Assembly (NCBI GenBank): GCA_003211335.1
Contig: QCTA01000036.1
Span: 1-7,963, forward strand
Reading direction: 5' to 3'
Source: Prochlorococcus sp. AG-670-O11
GTDB lineage: Bacteria; Cyanobacteriota; Cyanobacteriia; PCC-6307; Cyanobiaceae
Length of the DNA stretch: 7,963 nt
Position 1 is the stretch's first letter; each line of letters opens with the position of its first letter. Below, one piece after another: positions 1 to 6,074 of this stretch. A program made the translations under genes and the position numbers. The notes under the pieces are model-generated. The model was not told where the DNA came from, did no database searches, and worked only from the letters and a program-made list of their open reading frames with translations.

Positions 1-97
1 CATCTACAAGATCACCTTTCTTTACAAAATATTTGGCTAATAAACTACCAGATAAATCTTCTCCATGTCCATTACTTAATAGTAAAATTCTGGACAA
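1..97 (-). CDS. LpxB-related glycosyltransferase, N-terminal fragment (cut by window start)
   Basis: Only the first 32 codons lie in the window. The visible protein begins with a hydrophobic strand followed by the motif SNGHGED (about residues 8-14), then GSLLAKYF. This matches the N-terminus of the cyanobacterial family related to lipid-A-disaccharide synthase, which has a GT-B fold with the glycine-rich loop near the N-terminus; the substrate is not established. A stop codon lies about 9 codons upstream in this frame and no ATG precedes the motif, so TTG at 97-95 is the best start. It sits one base after the stop of the upstream TPR gene, which suggests translational coupling as the third gene of a Fe-S carrier/TPR/glycosyltransferase operon. 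No Shine-Dalgarno sequence is evident. The family call rests on one motif and position, and the exact start is uncertain. Confidence 0.6.
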   Translation of the reverse strand, partial: MSRILLLSNGHGEDLSGSLLAKYFVKKGDLVD

Positions 98-98
98 T

Positions 99-527
99 TT
101 AAAATTCTAACCATTTATTGATTTTGGTTAATTCTGGCCAGTTTGGATATCTATTAAATCCGTCTTCAACTGACTCTTTTAACTCTGTCTTTACATCAGG
201 CATCATCATTGCCATTTTTTTAATTAATTCAACATGCTCTCTAACACCTTTATTATTTGTAGCCAAAAGAGCTAAGGACAAATTCATTCTTGCTTGCGGG
301 TCTTGCTGATTTAAGCGAACTGCCTCTCTAGCTGCTGCTAATGCTTCTTCATTATTCTTCAATAGAAGCTGCAACCAAGATAAACAAGTCCAAGCAGCAA
401 AGTGGTTGGGTATTTGTTGAATGATTTTTTGAAAATCTTGTGCAATTGGTATTAACTCTTGGCCATCCTGATATCTAGATAAGGCAGCATTGAAATCGGA
501 TTCAATTGGATTAATGTCATCTGTCAT
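99..527 (-). CDS. TPR-repeat protein, cyanobacterial, unknown partner
   Basis: A soluble, mostly helical protein of 142 aa. The middle part carries tetratricopeptide-like helices: a segment around NHFAAWTCLSWLQLLLKN, then NEEALAAAREAVRLNQQDP, then ARMNLSLALLA, with the small/large residue spacing typical of TPRs. The C-terminus is aromatic (YPNWPELTKINKWLEF). There is no signal peptide or membrane segment, so it is probably a cytoplasmic protein-protein adaptor. ATG at 527 (MTDDINPIE) was chosen. The frame stays open to a TTG at 569, but that would run 31 bp into the Fe-S carrier gene and add an implausible N-terminus. With ATG the gap to the upstream stop is 11 nt. Its position between an A-type Fe-S carrier and a glycosyltransferase does not reveal a specific role. 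Confidence 0.8.
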   Translation of the reverse strand: MTDDINPIESDFNAALSRYQDGQELIPIAQDFQKIIQQIPNHFAAWTCLSWLQLLLKNNEEALAAAREAVRLNQQDPQARMNLSLALLATNNKGVREHVELIKKMAMMMPDVKTELKESVEDGFNRYPNWPELTKINKWLEF

Positions 528-538
528 ATGTTTTTTTT

Positions 539-931
539 CTAAACTGCAAAAGAGCTTCCACAGCCGCAAGTTTGTGAAGCATTAGGATTAACGAAATTAA
601 AGCCTCCACCAATTAAATCTTTACTGAAATCTAGTTGCATGCCGTAAATATACAGAAGACTTTTTGGGTCGCATATTACTTTGAAGGTTTGTTCGGAACT
701 TAATGAATAATCATATACTTTATCATCTGCATTTATTTCATCTACACTAACAAAATCCATCGTATAACTCATACCACTGCATCCTCCAGATCTTACCCCA
801 ACTCTTAGAGCTTTCTTATCAGTCTGATTCTTCAATAAAGAAGATATTTGCTCTATGGCATCATTGGTTATTAAAATTCCCTTTCCGTCATCTGAGGTCT
901 TTATTTTTTCTTCTATTTTTACATTTTCCAT
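539..931 (-). CDS. A-type iron-sulfur cluster carrier (HesB/IscA/SufA family)
   Basis: A 130-aa protein with all hallmarks of A-type Fe-S carriers, which accept clusters from a scaffold and pass them to apoproteins. The motif GVRSGGCSGMSY places the first conserved Cys at residue 51. The C-terminus GGGFNFVNPNASQTCGCGSSF supplies Cys122 and Cys124, the expected three-cysteine set. An extension of about 18 charged residues precedes the core domain (ILITNDAIEQI...), slightly longer than bacterial IscA proteins of 107-120 aa. The start is ATG at 931; nothing upstream suggests a longer protein. It is the first gene of a minus-strand operon with the TPR gene and is transcribed divergently from crtQ. 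The sequence does not settle whether it is the functional SufA, IscA or ErpA equivalent, so no symbol is given. Confidence 0.93.
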   Translation of the reverse strand: MENVKIEEKIKTSDDGKGILITNDAIEQISSLLKNQTDKKALRVGVRSGGCSGMSYTMDFVSVDEINADDKVYDYSLSSEQTFKVICDPKSLLYIYGMQLDFSKDLIGGGFNFVNPNASQTCGCGSSFAV

Positions 932-955
932 AAATACATATAAACGTATAACTAC

Positions 956-991
956 ACTATAAAAAATATAGACACATCATGCATATTTCAA
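956..991 (-). promoter_or_regulatory. Candidate promoter for the Fe-S carrier/TPR operon
   Basis: On the minus strand a TTGAAA (991-986) resembles a -35 box. It is followed after 15 nt by TATATT (970-965), or after 17 nt by TATTTT (968-963). A separate TATAGT (961-956, 5/6 to consensus) has no clear -35. Any of these gives a leader of roughly 18-27 nt before the ATG at 931. The region is very AT-rich, so -10-like hexamers are expected by chance and the choice among the three is not resolved. Confidence 0.3.
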
Positions 992-1010
992 GCGATATAC
1001 AAAGTTGATT

Positions 1011-1019
1011 TGTTATAAT
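1011..1019 (+). promoter_or_regulatory. Extended -10 promoter for crtQ, nearly leaderless
   Basis: The nine bases TGTTATAAT form an exact extended -10 element (TG-N-TATAAT) on the plus strand. Six to seven bases beyond the hexamer puts transcription start at about 1026, only about 4 nt before the GTG start at 1030. No convincing -35 box lies 16-18 nt upstream (991-996 is AGCGAT), which is compatible with an extended -10 promoter. This predicts a nearly leaderless crtQ mRNA with no room for a Shine-Dalgarno site. Start mapping is not available from the sequence alone. Confidence 0.5.
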
Positions 1020-1029
1020 TTATAAAAAA

Positions 1030-2484
1030 GTGAAAATAGCGATAGTAGGTTCTGGGTTAGCGGGTTTAACAGCGGCAGTTAACCTAGTTGATGAAGGTCA
1101 TGAAGTAGAGATTTACGAAAGCAGATCGTTCTGGGGTGGCAAAGTTGGAAGTTGGGAAGATAAAGATGGTAACCACATAGAGATGGGATTACATGTATTT
1201 TTTTATAACTATGCAAATCTATTTAAACTGATGAAAAAAGTTGGAGCATTAGACAATTTGCTTCCCAAAGAACATACTCATTTATTTGTAAATAAAGGTG
1301 GTGATTTAAAATCTTTGGATTTTAGATTTGCCTTAGGAGCTCCTTTTAACGGTCTAAAGGCCTTTTTCACTACAGAACAATTGACTTGGGTAGATAAGTT
1401 AAGAAATGCATTAGCTTTAGGAACCAGTCCGATAGTTAGAGGATTAGTAGATTACGAGGGTGCAATGAAGATAATAAGAGACTTGGATAAAATAAGCTTT
1501 AAAGAATGGTTTTTAAATCATGGCGGAAGCTTAAGAAGTCTTGAAAGGATGTGGGATCCAATTGCATACGCATTAGGTTTCATAAATTGTCAAGATATAT
1601 CGGCAAGATGCATGTTAACTATTTTTATGATGTTTGCATCTAAGACTGAAGCCTCTAAACTTAATCTTTTAAAAGGATCCCCTCATAAATGGCTTACAAA
1701 ACCTATCGTTGATTACATAACAAAAAAAGGATGCAAAATCCACTTAAATCATAAGGTGGACGAAATTATTTTTGAAAAAGAATCTTCCTCCTACTCGGTC
1801 ACGCAACTTAAAATATCCACTCCTGAAGGCCCAAAGGCTATATTTGCTGATACATTTCTCGCTGCTTGTGATGTTCCTGGAATTAAAAAAATAGTTCCTA
1901 AAGAATGGTATCAATTTAAAGAGTTTGAGGGTTTAAAAAAACTCAGAGCTGTTGCAGTAGCGACAATTCAATTAAGATATGATGGATGGGTTACCGAATT
2001 AAATAACGATAACAAAAGTCAAAACCCTACAGGTTTAGATAATCTTTTATATTCAGCAGATGCATCTTTCAGTTGCTTCGCAGATTTAGCTTTAGCAAGT
2101 CCTGTAGATTATAGAAAGGAAGGAATGGGATCTTTACTTCAATGTGTTTTGACTCCTGGAGATCGTTGGATGGGTAGATCAACAGAGAGAATAACTAGGG
2201 AGATTGATGCTGAGGTGCGTCGTCTATTTCCTTCTTCGAAAAATCTAAAATTACTTTGGAGTAATGTCGTACAAGTTCCACAATCACTTTATAGAGAATC
2301 GCCAGGTATGGACCCATATAGACCTGATCAAAAGACTTCAATATCAAATTTCTTTATGGCAGGTAGTTATACAAAACAAGACTATATAGATTCAATGGAG
2401 GGAGCTACTATGAGCGGTCATCTAGCAGCAGCAGCAATTTTAGATAAGAAAGCTGAATTAGCAAAGAATCTTGCGGTCAGCTAA
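1030..2484 (+). CDS. crtQ: Zeta-carotene desaturase (plant/cyanobacterial CrtQ type)
   Basis: A 484-aa FAD enzyme that converts zeta-carotene via neurosporene to lycopene on the poly-cis carotenoid route. The N-terminus [11 protein letters not shown] holds the dinucleotide-binding glycines (7, 9, 12), with Glu30 (IYESR) as the expected ribose ligand. It is followed by WGGKVGSW and [12 protein letters not shown], which distinguish ZDS from phytoene desaturase. The C-terminal signature [20 protein letters not shown] is characteristic of ZDS and completes the FAD/carotenoid site. Length matches cyanobacterial ZDS (about 480-490 aa). GTG at 1030 is the only good start: it places the FAD motif at residue 7, and TGA lies in frame at 1006-1008. 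The protein is membrane-associated in the family, with no signal peptide here. It is the first gene of a two-gene unit with the SRPBCC protein 2 nt downstream, driven by an extended -10 immediately upstream. It is also called zds. Confidence 0.96.
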   Translation: MKIAIVGSGLAGLTAAVNLVDEGHEVEIYESRSFWGGKVGSWEDKDGNHIEMGLHVFFYNYANLFKLMKKVGALDNLLPKEHTHLFVNKGGDLKSLDFRFALGAPFNGLKAFFTTEQLTWVDKLRNALALGTSPIVRGLVDYEGAMKIIRDLDKISFKEWFLNHGGSLRSLERMWDPIAYALGFINCQDISARCMLTIFMMFASKTEASKLNLLKGSPHKWLTKPIVDYITKKGCKIHLNHKVDEIIFEKESSSYSVTQLKISTPEGPKAIFADTFLAACDVPGIKKIVPKEWYQFKEFEGLKKLRAVAVATIQLRYDGWVTELNNDNKSQNPTGLDNLLYSADASFSCFADLALASPVDYRKEGMGSLLQCVLTPGDRWMGRSTERITREIDAEVRRLFPSSKNLKLLWSNVVQVPQSLYRESPGMDPYRPDQKTSISNFFMAGSYTKQDYIDSMEGATMSGHLAAAAILDKKAELAKNLAVS

Positions 2485-2486
2485 CT

Positions 2487-2957
2487 ATGGGTACTTGGCT
2501 AAAACATGACGTAATTACAATTGTTAATGCTCCATTAGATAACGTTTGGAACACATGGAGTGATTTGGATTCCATGTCTCTGTGGATGAGCTGGATTGAA
2601 TCGGTAAAAACAATTGATCAAGAGACATCAACTTTACCTGATCTGACTGAATGGACTTTAGCTGCTAATGGATTCAAATTTAAATGGAAGGCACAAATAA
2701 CAGAAAGGATTGAGAAAAATAAATTAAAATGGAAATCTATAGGAGGATTACCAACTCAGGGTTCTGTTATTTTTGAATCAAAAGGAGACCAATTAACATC
2801 AGTAAACTTAGCTGTTACCTATGAATTACCTAGAATGATTGCTCGATTTATGGAAGAAAAAATTTTAGGTAAAATGGTAACTAATGAATTACAAGCAAAT
2901 ATTGATAGATTTCGAGATTTAGTAGAAAAAAATTACAAAAATGAATTAACTAATTAA
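2487..2957 (+). CDS. SRPBCC (polyketide cyclase/START-like) protein linked to crtQ
   Basis: A 156-aa single-domain protein. It starts with the strand/helix pattern of the SRPBCC fold (HDVITIVNAPLDNVWNTWSDLDSMSLWMSWI), where the PxxxVWxxWSD stretch is diagnostic. It continues through W-rich strands (FKFKWKAQITERIEKNKLKWKSI) to GLPTQGSVIFE, and ends in the long C-terminal helix (about residues 115-150) that lines the hydrophobic pocket in this fold. Known members bind lipids, polyketides or pigments; no catalytic residue can be assigned. The ATG lies 2 nt after the crtQ stop, so the two are almost certainly co-transcribed and translationally coupled. I infer a helper role in carotenoid desaturation or pigment delivery, but this is not demonstrated by the sequence. 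I recall the same adjacency in Synechocystis (slr0940/slr0941), which should be verified. Its last 8 bp overlap the 3' end of hemD. Confidence 0.85.
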   Translation: MGTWLKHDVITIVNAPLDNVWNTWSDLDSMSLWMSWIESVKTIDQETSTLPDLTEWTLAANGFKFKWKAQITERIEKNKLKWKSIGGLPTQGSVIFESKGDQLTSVNLAVTYELPRMIARFMEEKILGKMVTNELQANIDRFRDLVEKNYKNELTN

Positions 2958-3741
2958 AAATATCAATTGCAGCATCTAATAATCCTTCAAAAGTGTACTT
3001 AACCGCCTCTCTATCAACTCTGCCAAAAGTTTTTTCACATATTTTTGAAGTTTGAGGTCCAATAGTTAATAATTTTGCATTTTCTAGATAGGTTAACCAT
3101 TCTTCGCCAAATTCTTTTTCAAGCAGGAAAGAAGAATTTGATACTGTTTTACCACTTGAAAAAACCATTGCATTAATTTTTCTGTTAGAGATAGCATGTA
3201 TTGTTTCTATAGGAATTGAATCCGGACATCTTGTTTCATAGGCTGGAACCTCTACAACACGCGAACCAGAATTCCTAAATTCATCAGCTATGAAATTCCT
3301 TCCTCCTGTTTGAACTCTTGGCAAAAAAACTCTGAGTCCATATCCTGATACCGGAAAATTTTCAATTAAACTTTCTGCTACAAATTCTGGGGGGACGAAA
3401 TCAGCCTCAATACCTAAATCGCTTAGAGTTAAGGAAGTTTTCTCGCCTACTACAGCAATTTTTATTTTCTTCGAACATTCTTTTAATGAAGTATTTAAAT
3501 TCCTTAATCTCTCATCTACAAATTGTATTCCATTACTACTGGTAAAAATAATCCAGTGAAAATCGTTAATTTCGCTTAAGGCATCATCAAGAGGATTTAA
3601 ATCATCGGGATATCCAACTTCAATTGCTGGAAAATCAAATATTTGAGCTCCTTTATTAGTGAATAACTTTTTTATATCAGATATCTTATCTTTTGATCGA
3701 GTAATAATTATATTTTTTTGATTCAAAGAGAGCTCAGACAT
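2950..3741 (-). CDS. hemD: Uroporphyrinogen-III synthase
   Basis: A 263-aa cytoplasmic enzyme that cyclises hydroxymethylbilane with inversion of ring D to uroporphyrinogen III, the shared precursor of haem, chlorophyll and sirohaem. HemD is poorly conserved in sequence, but the two-lobe pattern is clear. Lobe 1 has NIIITRSKD (residues 10-18), an acidic FPAIEV strand and IIFTSSNGI (64-72). Lobe 2 has AMVFSSGKTV, LLTIGPQTSK and a C-terminal YTFEGLLDA (matching the usual A.e.yt..GL..A). ATG at 3741 is preferred: GAGGG lies 11 nt upstream (3757-3753) and it overlaps the rbfA stop by 8 bp. A longer version from TTG at 3759 (+6 aa) would overlap rbfA by 26 bp. It is the last gene of the DUF751-rbfA-hemD unit. 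Confidence 0.92.
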   Translation of the reverse strand: MSELSLNQKNIIITRSKDKISDIKKLFTNKGAQIFDFPAIEVGYPDDLNPLDDALSEINDFHWIIFTSSNGIQFVDERLRNLNTSLKECSKKIKIAVVGEKTSLTLSDLGIEADFVPPEFVAESLIENFPVSGYGLRVFLPRVQTGGRNFIADEFRNSGSRVVEVPAYETRCPDSIPIETIHAISNRKINAMVFSSGKTVSNSSFLLEKEFGEEWLTYLENAKLLTIGPQTSKICEKTFGRVDREAVKYTFEGLLDAAIDIFN

Positions 3742-4132
3742 TTTTATTATTTCCCTCAAATTTTGAATCTTGATTATGTTTTTTATTTTTTAATTCCGCA
3801 AGGAGCTTGAGTACTGACAATCCTTTTTCTAATACTGTATCATCTTTAAAAGTCATTTCTGGTACTCTTCTCATCTCTATTCTTTGACCTAAAGTATGCC
3901 TGATATAGCTCTTAGCAAGATTTAATTCTTCAACAATTTCTTTTCTTATTGCTTCTTCAGCAGTTGAAGTTATATAAATCTTGCAAAATTGCAAATCTCC
4001 TGATAGATCTACTTTTGAAATATTAATGAAATTACTCCTTAATAGATCATTTTCCAAATCATTCTGCAAAATAAGAGTTATCTCTTTTTTCAACAAAGAA
4101 GAAACTTTTGCAATCCGATAATTATTAGGCAT
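3734..4132 (-). CDS. rbfA: 30S ribosome-binding factor A
   Basis: A 132-aa KH-fold protein that binds immature 30S subunits and assists 16S rRNA 5' end maturation, important in cold and fast growth. Recognised by the N-terminal R-x-x-KV-x-S-x-L-KKEIT helix (residues 6-19), the central beta strand VDLSGDLQFCKIYIT, and the typical LGQRIEMRRVPEMTFKDD segment (about 83-100). The last is the family's RxxPxLxFxxD signature with Met in place of Leu. A basic, Asn/Lys-rich tail of about 20 residues follows the core and overlaps hemD by 8 bp. Start ATG at 4132 lies 5 nt after the stop of the DUF751 gene. Co-transcription with hemD couples ribosome biogenesis with tetrapyrrole synthesis by position only; no functional link is implied. 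Confidence 0.93.
   Translation of the reverse strand: MPNNYRIAKVSSLLKKEITLILQNDLENDLLRSNFINISKVDLSGDLQFCKIYITSTAEEAIRKEIVEELNLAKSYIRHTLGQRIEMRRVPEMTFKDDTVLEKGLSVLKLLAELKNKKHNQDSKFEGNNKNV
3753..3757 (-). promoter_or_regulatory. Shine-Dalgarno-like GAGGG for hemD
   Basis: The minus strand reads GAGGG at 3757-3753, complementary to the 16S anti-SD core and 11 nt before the ATG at 3741. The spacing is slightly long. It lies inside the end of rbfA and favours ATG 3741 over TTG 3759, because the TTG would place this motif inside the coding sequence. Few genes in this window have any recognisable SD, so its presence is informative. Confidence 0.45.
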
Positions 4133-4137
4133 TATTG

Positions 4138-4341
4138 TTATAAGTTGATTGGATTAGTCATTGCTTTTAGTACGAAATAAAATGTTATGAAGGCACTAAT
4201 TACTGAAGAAATTAAACCGACCAATATTAATGGATTTGATCTATTTTTAAATAAAGGTTCTAGTAATGCAACTAATCCTCCAGCAATAATAGAAATTAAA
4301 TACTTAGGATATCTTGCAACATTAGAGAAAAATTGGCCCAT
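4138..4341 (-). CDS. Small two-helix membrane protein, DUF751/Ycf33-like
   Basis: A 67-aa protein with the N-terminal signature FFSNVARYPKYL (residues 4-15) typical of DUF751 (Ycf33-type) proteins of cyanobacteria and some plastids. There are two hydrophobic segments, about 14-31 (ending ALLEPLF) and 38-60, separated by a short KNRSNP loop, so it is most likely a thylakoid or plasma-membrane hairpin. The function of the family is not established. ATG at 4341 is preferred because family members start just before the FxxNVxRYP motif. A GTG three codons upstream (4350) would give 70 aa, and the GGAG overlapping that GTG may instead serve as a close (3-nt) SD for the ATG. It is the first gene of the unit with rbfA (5-nt gap) and hemD, transcribed divergently from the GST gene. 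Confidence 0.8.
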   Translation of the reverse strand: MGQFFSNVARYPKYLISIIAGGLVALLEPLFKNRSNPLILVGLISSVISAFITFYFVLKAMTNPINL

Positions 4342-4395
4342 TAGCTCCACAATTTGATTACTTTTTTAGCTAAGTTTTAACAAACATTAAACAGC

Positions 4396-5121
4396 ATGAT
4401 TACATTATATCAATTTAGACATAGCGCTTTTTGCTTAAAGACAAGAATGGCTCTTCACGCTAAGAAATTGCAATATAGAGTTGAAGAAGTTACACCAGGC
4501 TTAGGTCAATTTGAAATCTTTAAGATATCAGGTCAAAAACAAGTCCCAATAATTGTTGATGATAATGATCAAATTATTAGTGACTCTACAATTATTTGCG
4601 AATATATAAATAAAAAAAATGATAATAATCCACTTTTTCCAGAAGATCCTTTATTGTTTGCGCAATGCAAATTAATAGAAGATTGGGCTGACACTACTAT
4701 GGCTTCAACTTGTAGAAAAGCTCTTATTAAATCTGCAATAGAGAATCCACAACTACGCACTGCTTTACTTCCAGATGAAATACCATCTTCAGTAAAAGGT
4801 TTAGTTGATAAATTACCTTTTAAAAATCTTAGTAAAATTTCTAATGTAGTTTTTTCTACCAAAGACAATTTAGAACTGCAAAAAATATTAGAGGCTTTAT
4901 CTAAAGCCCTAATTAATAAAAAATATTTAATAGGCGATAATTTATCAATAGCTGATATTGCAATTGCTGCACAATTATCTCTTCTTAAATTTCCAAAATC
5001 ATCGGGACCAATTCTTTCAGGGGAAGGTTGTCAAGAATACATAAATAATCCTTATTTAGAAAATATATTTATTTGGAGAAACAACATAGAAGAATATCTT
5101 TTTAGTGCTAATTCTCAATAA
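4396..5121 (+). CDS. Glutathione S-transferase family protein
   Basis: A 241-aa soluble protein with an N-terminal thioredoxin-like GST domain: ITLYQFRHSAFCLKTRMAL (residues 2-20) with Ser10 and Cys13 near the expected active-site position, QVPII with the cis-Pro at 51, and the glutathione-binding ISDSTIICEYI (Asp63-Ser64). The C-terminal helical domain carries LIGDNLSIADIAIAA, which includes the N-capping box and hydrophobic staple motif of GSTs. A charged linker (about 108-160) is longer than in minimal GSTs. Likely roles are detoxification, peroxide reduction or ligand carriage; the substrate cannot be assigned. Cys or Ser as catalytic residue suggests an omega/beta-like or glutaredoxin-like class, which is inference. 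There is no clear SD and no -10 worth naming in the 54-bp upstream gap. The last 14 bp overlap the convergent gene. Confidence 0.88.
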   Translation: MITLYQFRHSAFCLKTRMALHAKKLQYRVEEVTPGLGQFEIFKISGQKQVPIIVDDNDQIISDSTIICEYINKKNDNNPLFPEDPLLFAQCKLIEDWADTTMASTCRKALIKSAIENPQLRTALLPDEIPSSVKGLVDKLPFKNLSKISNVVFSTKDNLELQKILEALSKALINKKYLIGDNLSIADIAIAAQLSLLKFPKSSGPILSGEGCQEYINNPYLENIFIWRNNIEEYLFSANSQ

Positions 5122-5818
5122 ATTCAAACGATAATTTAAATTTACTAGTTTTAATTGCATGCACTGAGGGATCTCCAACTTTTGAACCGTATGTAGCAAT
5201 ATATTGAAAACCGCAGATATTAGGTTTTAAAGTATTCCCTGAATTGGAATTATGACGATTACATTTTTGAAATTTACTAATTGTCTCGACCTGATTAACC
5301 CTAGATGCTCCTGGTTTATGAAGAGTTTGAATAACTAATTCGTCAGCAAAAAACATATCATCATCTTGAATTTGATTTCTTCCTGTGATCCTTGAATCAA
5401 TATATAGATCATCTTTTAAATAAGTAATTTGTTTGTTAATTGATTTAGGATCATTAACAACTTTAATCAAAGTATCACCAAATATCGCTTTACCAATTGA
5501 CTCAGAATTTTTCGATCGATTACCAATAACTTCATTTAAATTATTTTTGAAAAAATTTACTTTGTAAATCACTGGTGCTTGAGACTCATCTTCTAAATCT
5601 TGAGAAGTAACAAGCCAATTGCCCTCAAACCAATTAGGATAGATTAAATCTCTTGAAGTATTTGAAAATTTAAAATTTGGTAAGTATAGTTCTGGCCATA
5701 AATTTTCTCTTTCATCTAAAAATTCTCTTACATTATGATCATTGAAAGCAAATGCATTATCTAAAGAAATTACTTGAATAATTAGAAAAATAATTAATCC
5801 TAAAAAATTTTTAATCAT
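5108..5818 (-). CDS. Exported protein, probable DUF6816 (thylakoid-lumen or periplasmic)
   Basis: A 236-aa protein with a clear Sec signal peptide: basic K3, hydrophobic core at about residues 5-19, then A22-F-A24 as a likely signal peptidase I site. The mature part is rich in beta strands. It has the pattern LIYPNWFEGNWLVTSQDL near residues 58-75, and later NDPKSINKQITYLKDD followed by SRITGR. These resemble the cyanobacterial/chloroplast DUF6816 family (YPDWFxGxWxVTS; DPxNxNxQ; VTGR), which looks lipocalin-like and has no established function. Two cysteines in the C-terminal third could form a disulfide in an oxidising compartment. The start is fixed by the signal peptide: ATG at 5818-5816 shares two bases with the ATG of the divergent CRR7 gene. 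The 3' end overlaps the GST gene by 14 bp. Confidence 0.72.
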   Translation of the reverse strand: MIKNFLGLIIFLIIQVISLDNAFAFNDHNVREFLDERENLWPELYLPNFKFSNTSRDLIYPNWFEGNWLVTSQDLEDESQAPVIYKVNFFKNNLNEVIGNRSKNSESIGKAIFGDTLIKVVNDPKSINKQITYLKDDLYIDSRITGRNQIQDDDMFFADELVIQTLHKPGASRVNQVETISKFQKCNRHNSNSGNTLKPNICGFQYIATYGSKVGDPSVHAIKTSKFKLSFEFIEN

Positions 5819-6074
5819 GTCTAATCCATTAATAAGATCTGAAGACCATTTTGTATTATTAGAGCCAGATTCAAAAGAAAAAATAGTAACTAAAAAAGAA
5901 GCAATATTATGGTTAAGAAATTGGCTTCATAAGGTTGATTCATCAACTATATATCAAAAAAAAGATTATTCCAATGAGGAATTTCTCGAAGAATTATTAG
6001 AAAGTACTTATGAATTAGAAATAAAATTTGGATTCGTTATTAAATGGTTCGCTGTGAGAGTGGAACCTGATTAA
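5817..6074 (+). CDS. CRR7-like protein (chlororespiratory reduction 7, NDH-1 related)
   Basis: An 85-aa soluble protein. The N-terminus has EDHFVLLEP (residues 9-17), then a helical KKEAILWLRNWL segment, an acidic region, and the C-terminal signature YELEIKFGFVIKWFAVRVE (65-83). This matches the small CRR7 family of cyanobacteria and plants, whose Arabidopsis member is needed for accumulation of the chloroplast NADH dehydrogenase-like complex. In this organism a role in NDH-1 assembly or stability is inferred from that family. Met1 is the only Met, so the start is firm. The gene is locked between neighbours: its ATG (5817-5819) overlaps the divergent ATG of the exported protein in the tetramer CATG, and its TAA (6072-6074) overlaps the convergent TAA of aroK in TTAA. 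Its promoter must therefore lie inside the exported-protein gene. Confidence 0.78.
   Translation: MSNPLIRSEDHFVLLEPDSKEKIVTKKEAILWLRNWLHKVDSSTIYQKKDYSNEEFLEELLESTYELEIKFGFVIKWFAVRVEPD

Noticed and set aside
118..309. Plus-strand open frame of 63 codons opposite the TPR gene
   Set aside because: It is antisense to a well-supported gene and has no recognisable domain or start signals.
528..569. Longer TPR protein starting at TTG 569
   Set aside because: The extra 14 residues would overlap the Fe-S carrier's conserved C-terminal CGCG region, and an ATG with normal spacing exists at 527.
2940..2960. Short palindrome AATTA-AC-TAATT at the convergent junction as a terminator
   Set aside because: The stem is 5 bp of pure A/T with a 2-base loop; it is too weak to act as an intrinsic terminator.
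4342..4395. Promoter boxes in the divergent gap between the DUF751 and GST genes
   Set aside because: TTGTTA on the minus strand and TTGATT on the plus strand have no acceptable -10 at the right distance, so neither was annotated.
4569..4868. Minus-strand open frame of 99 codons inside the GST gene
   Set aside because: Shadow of the GST frame, with low-complexity composition and no family resemblance.
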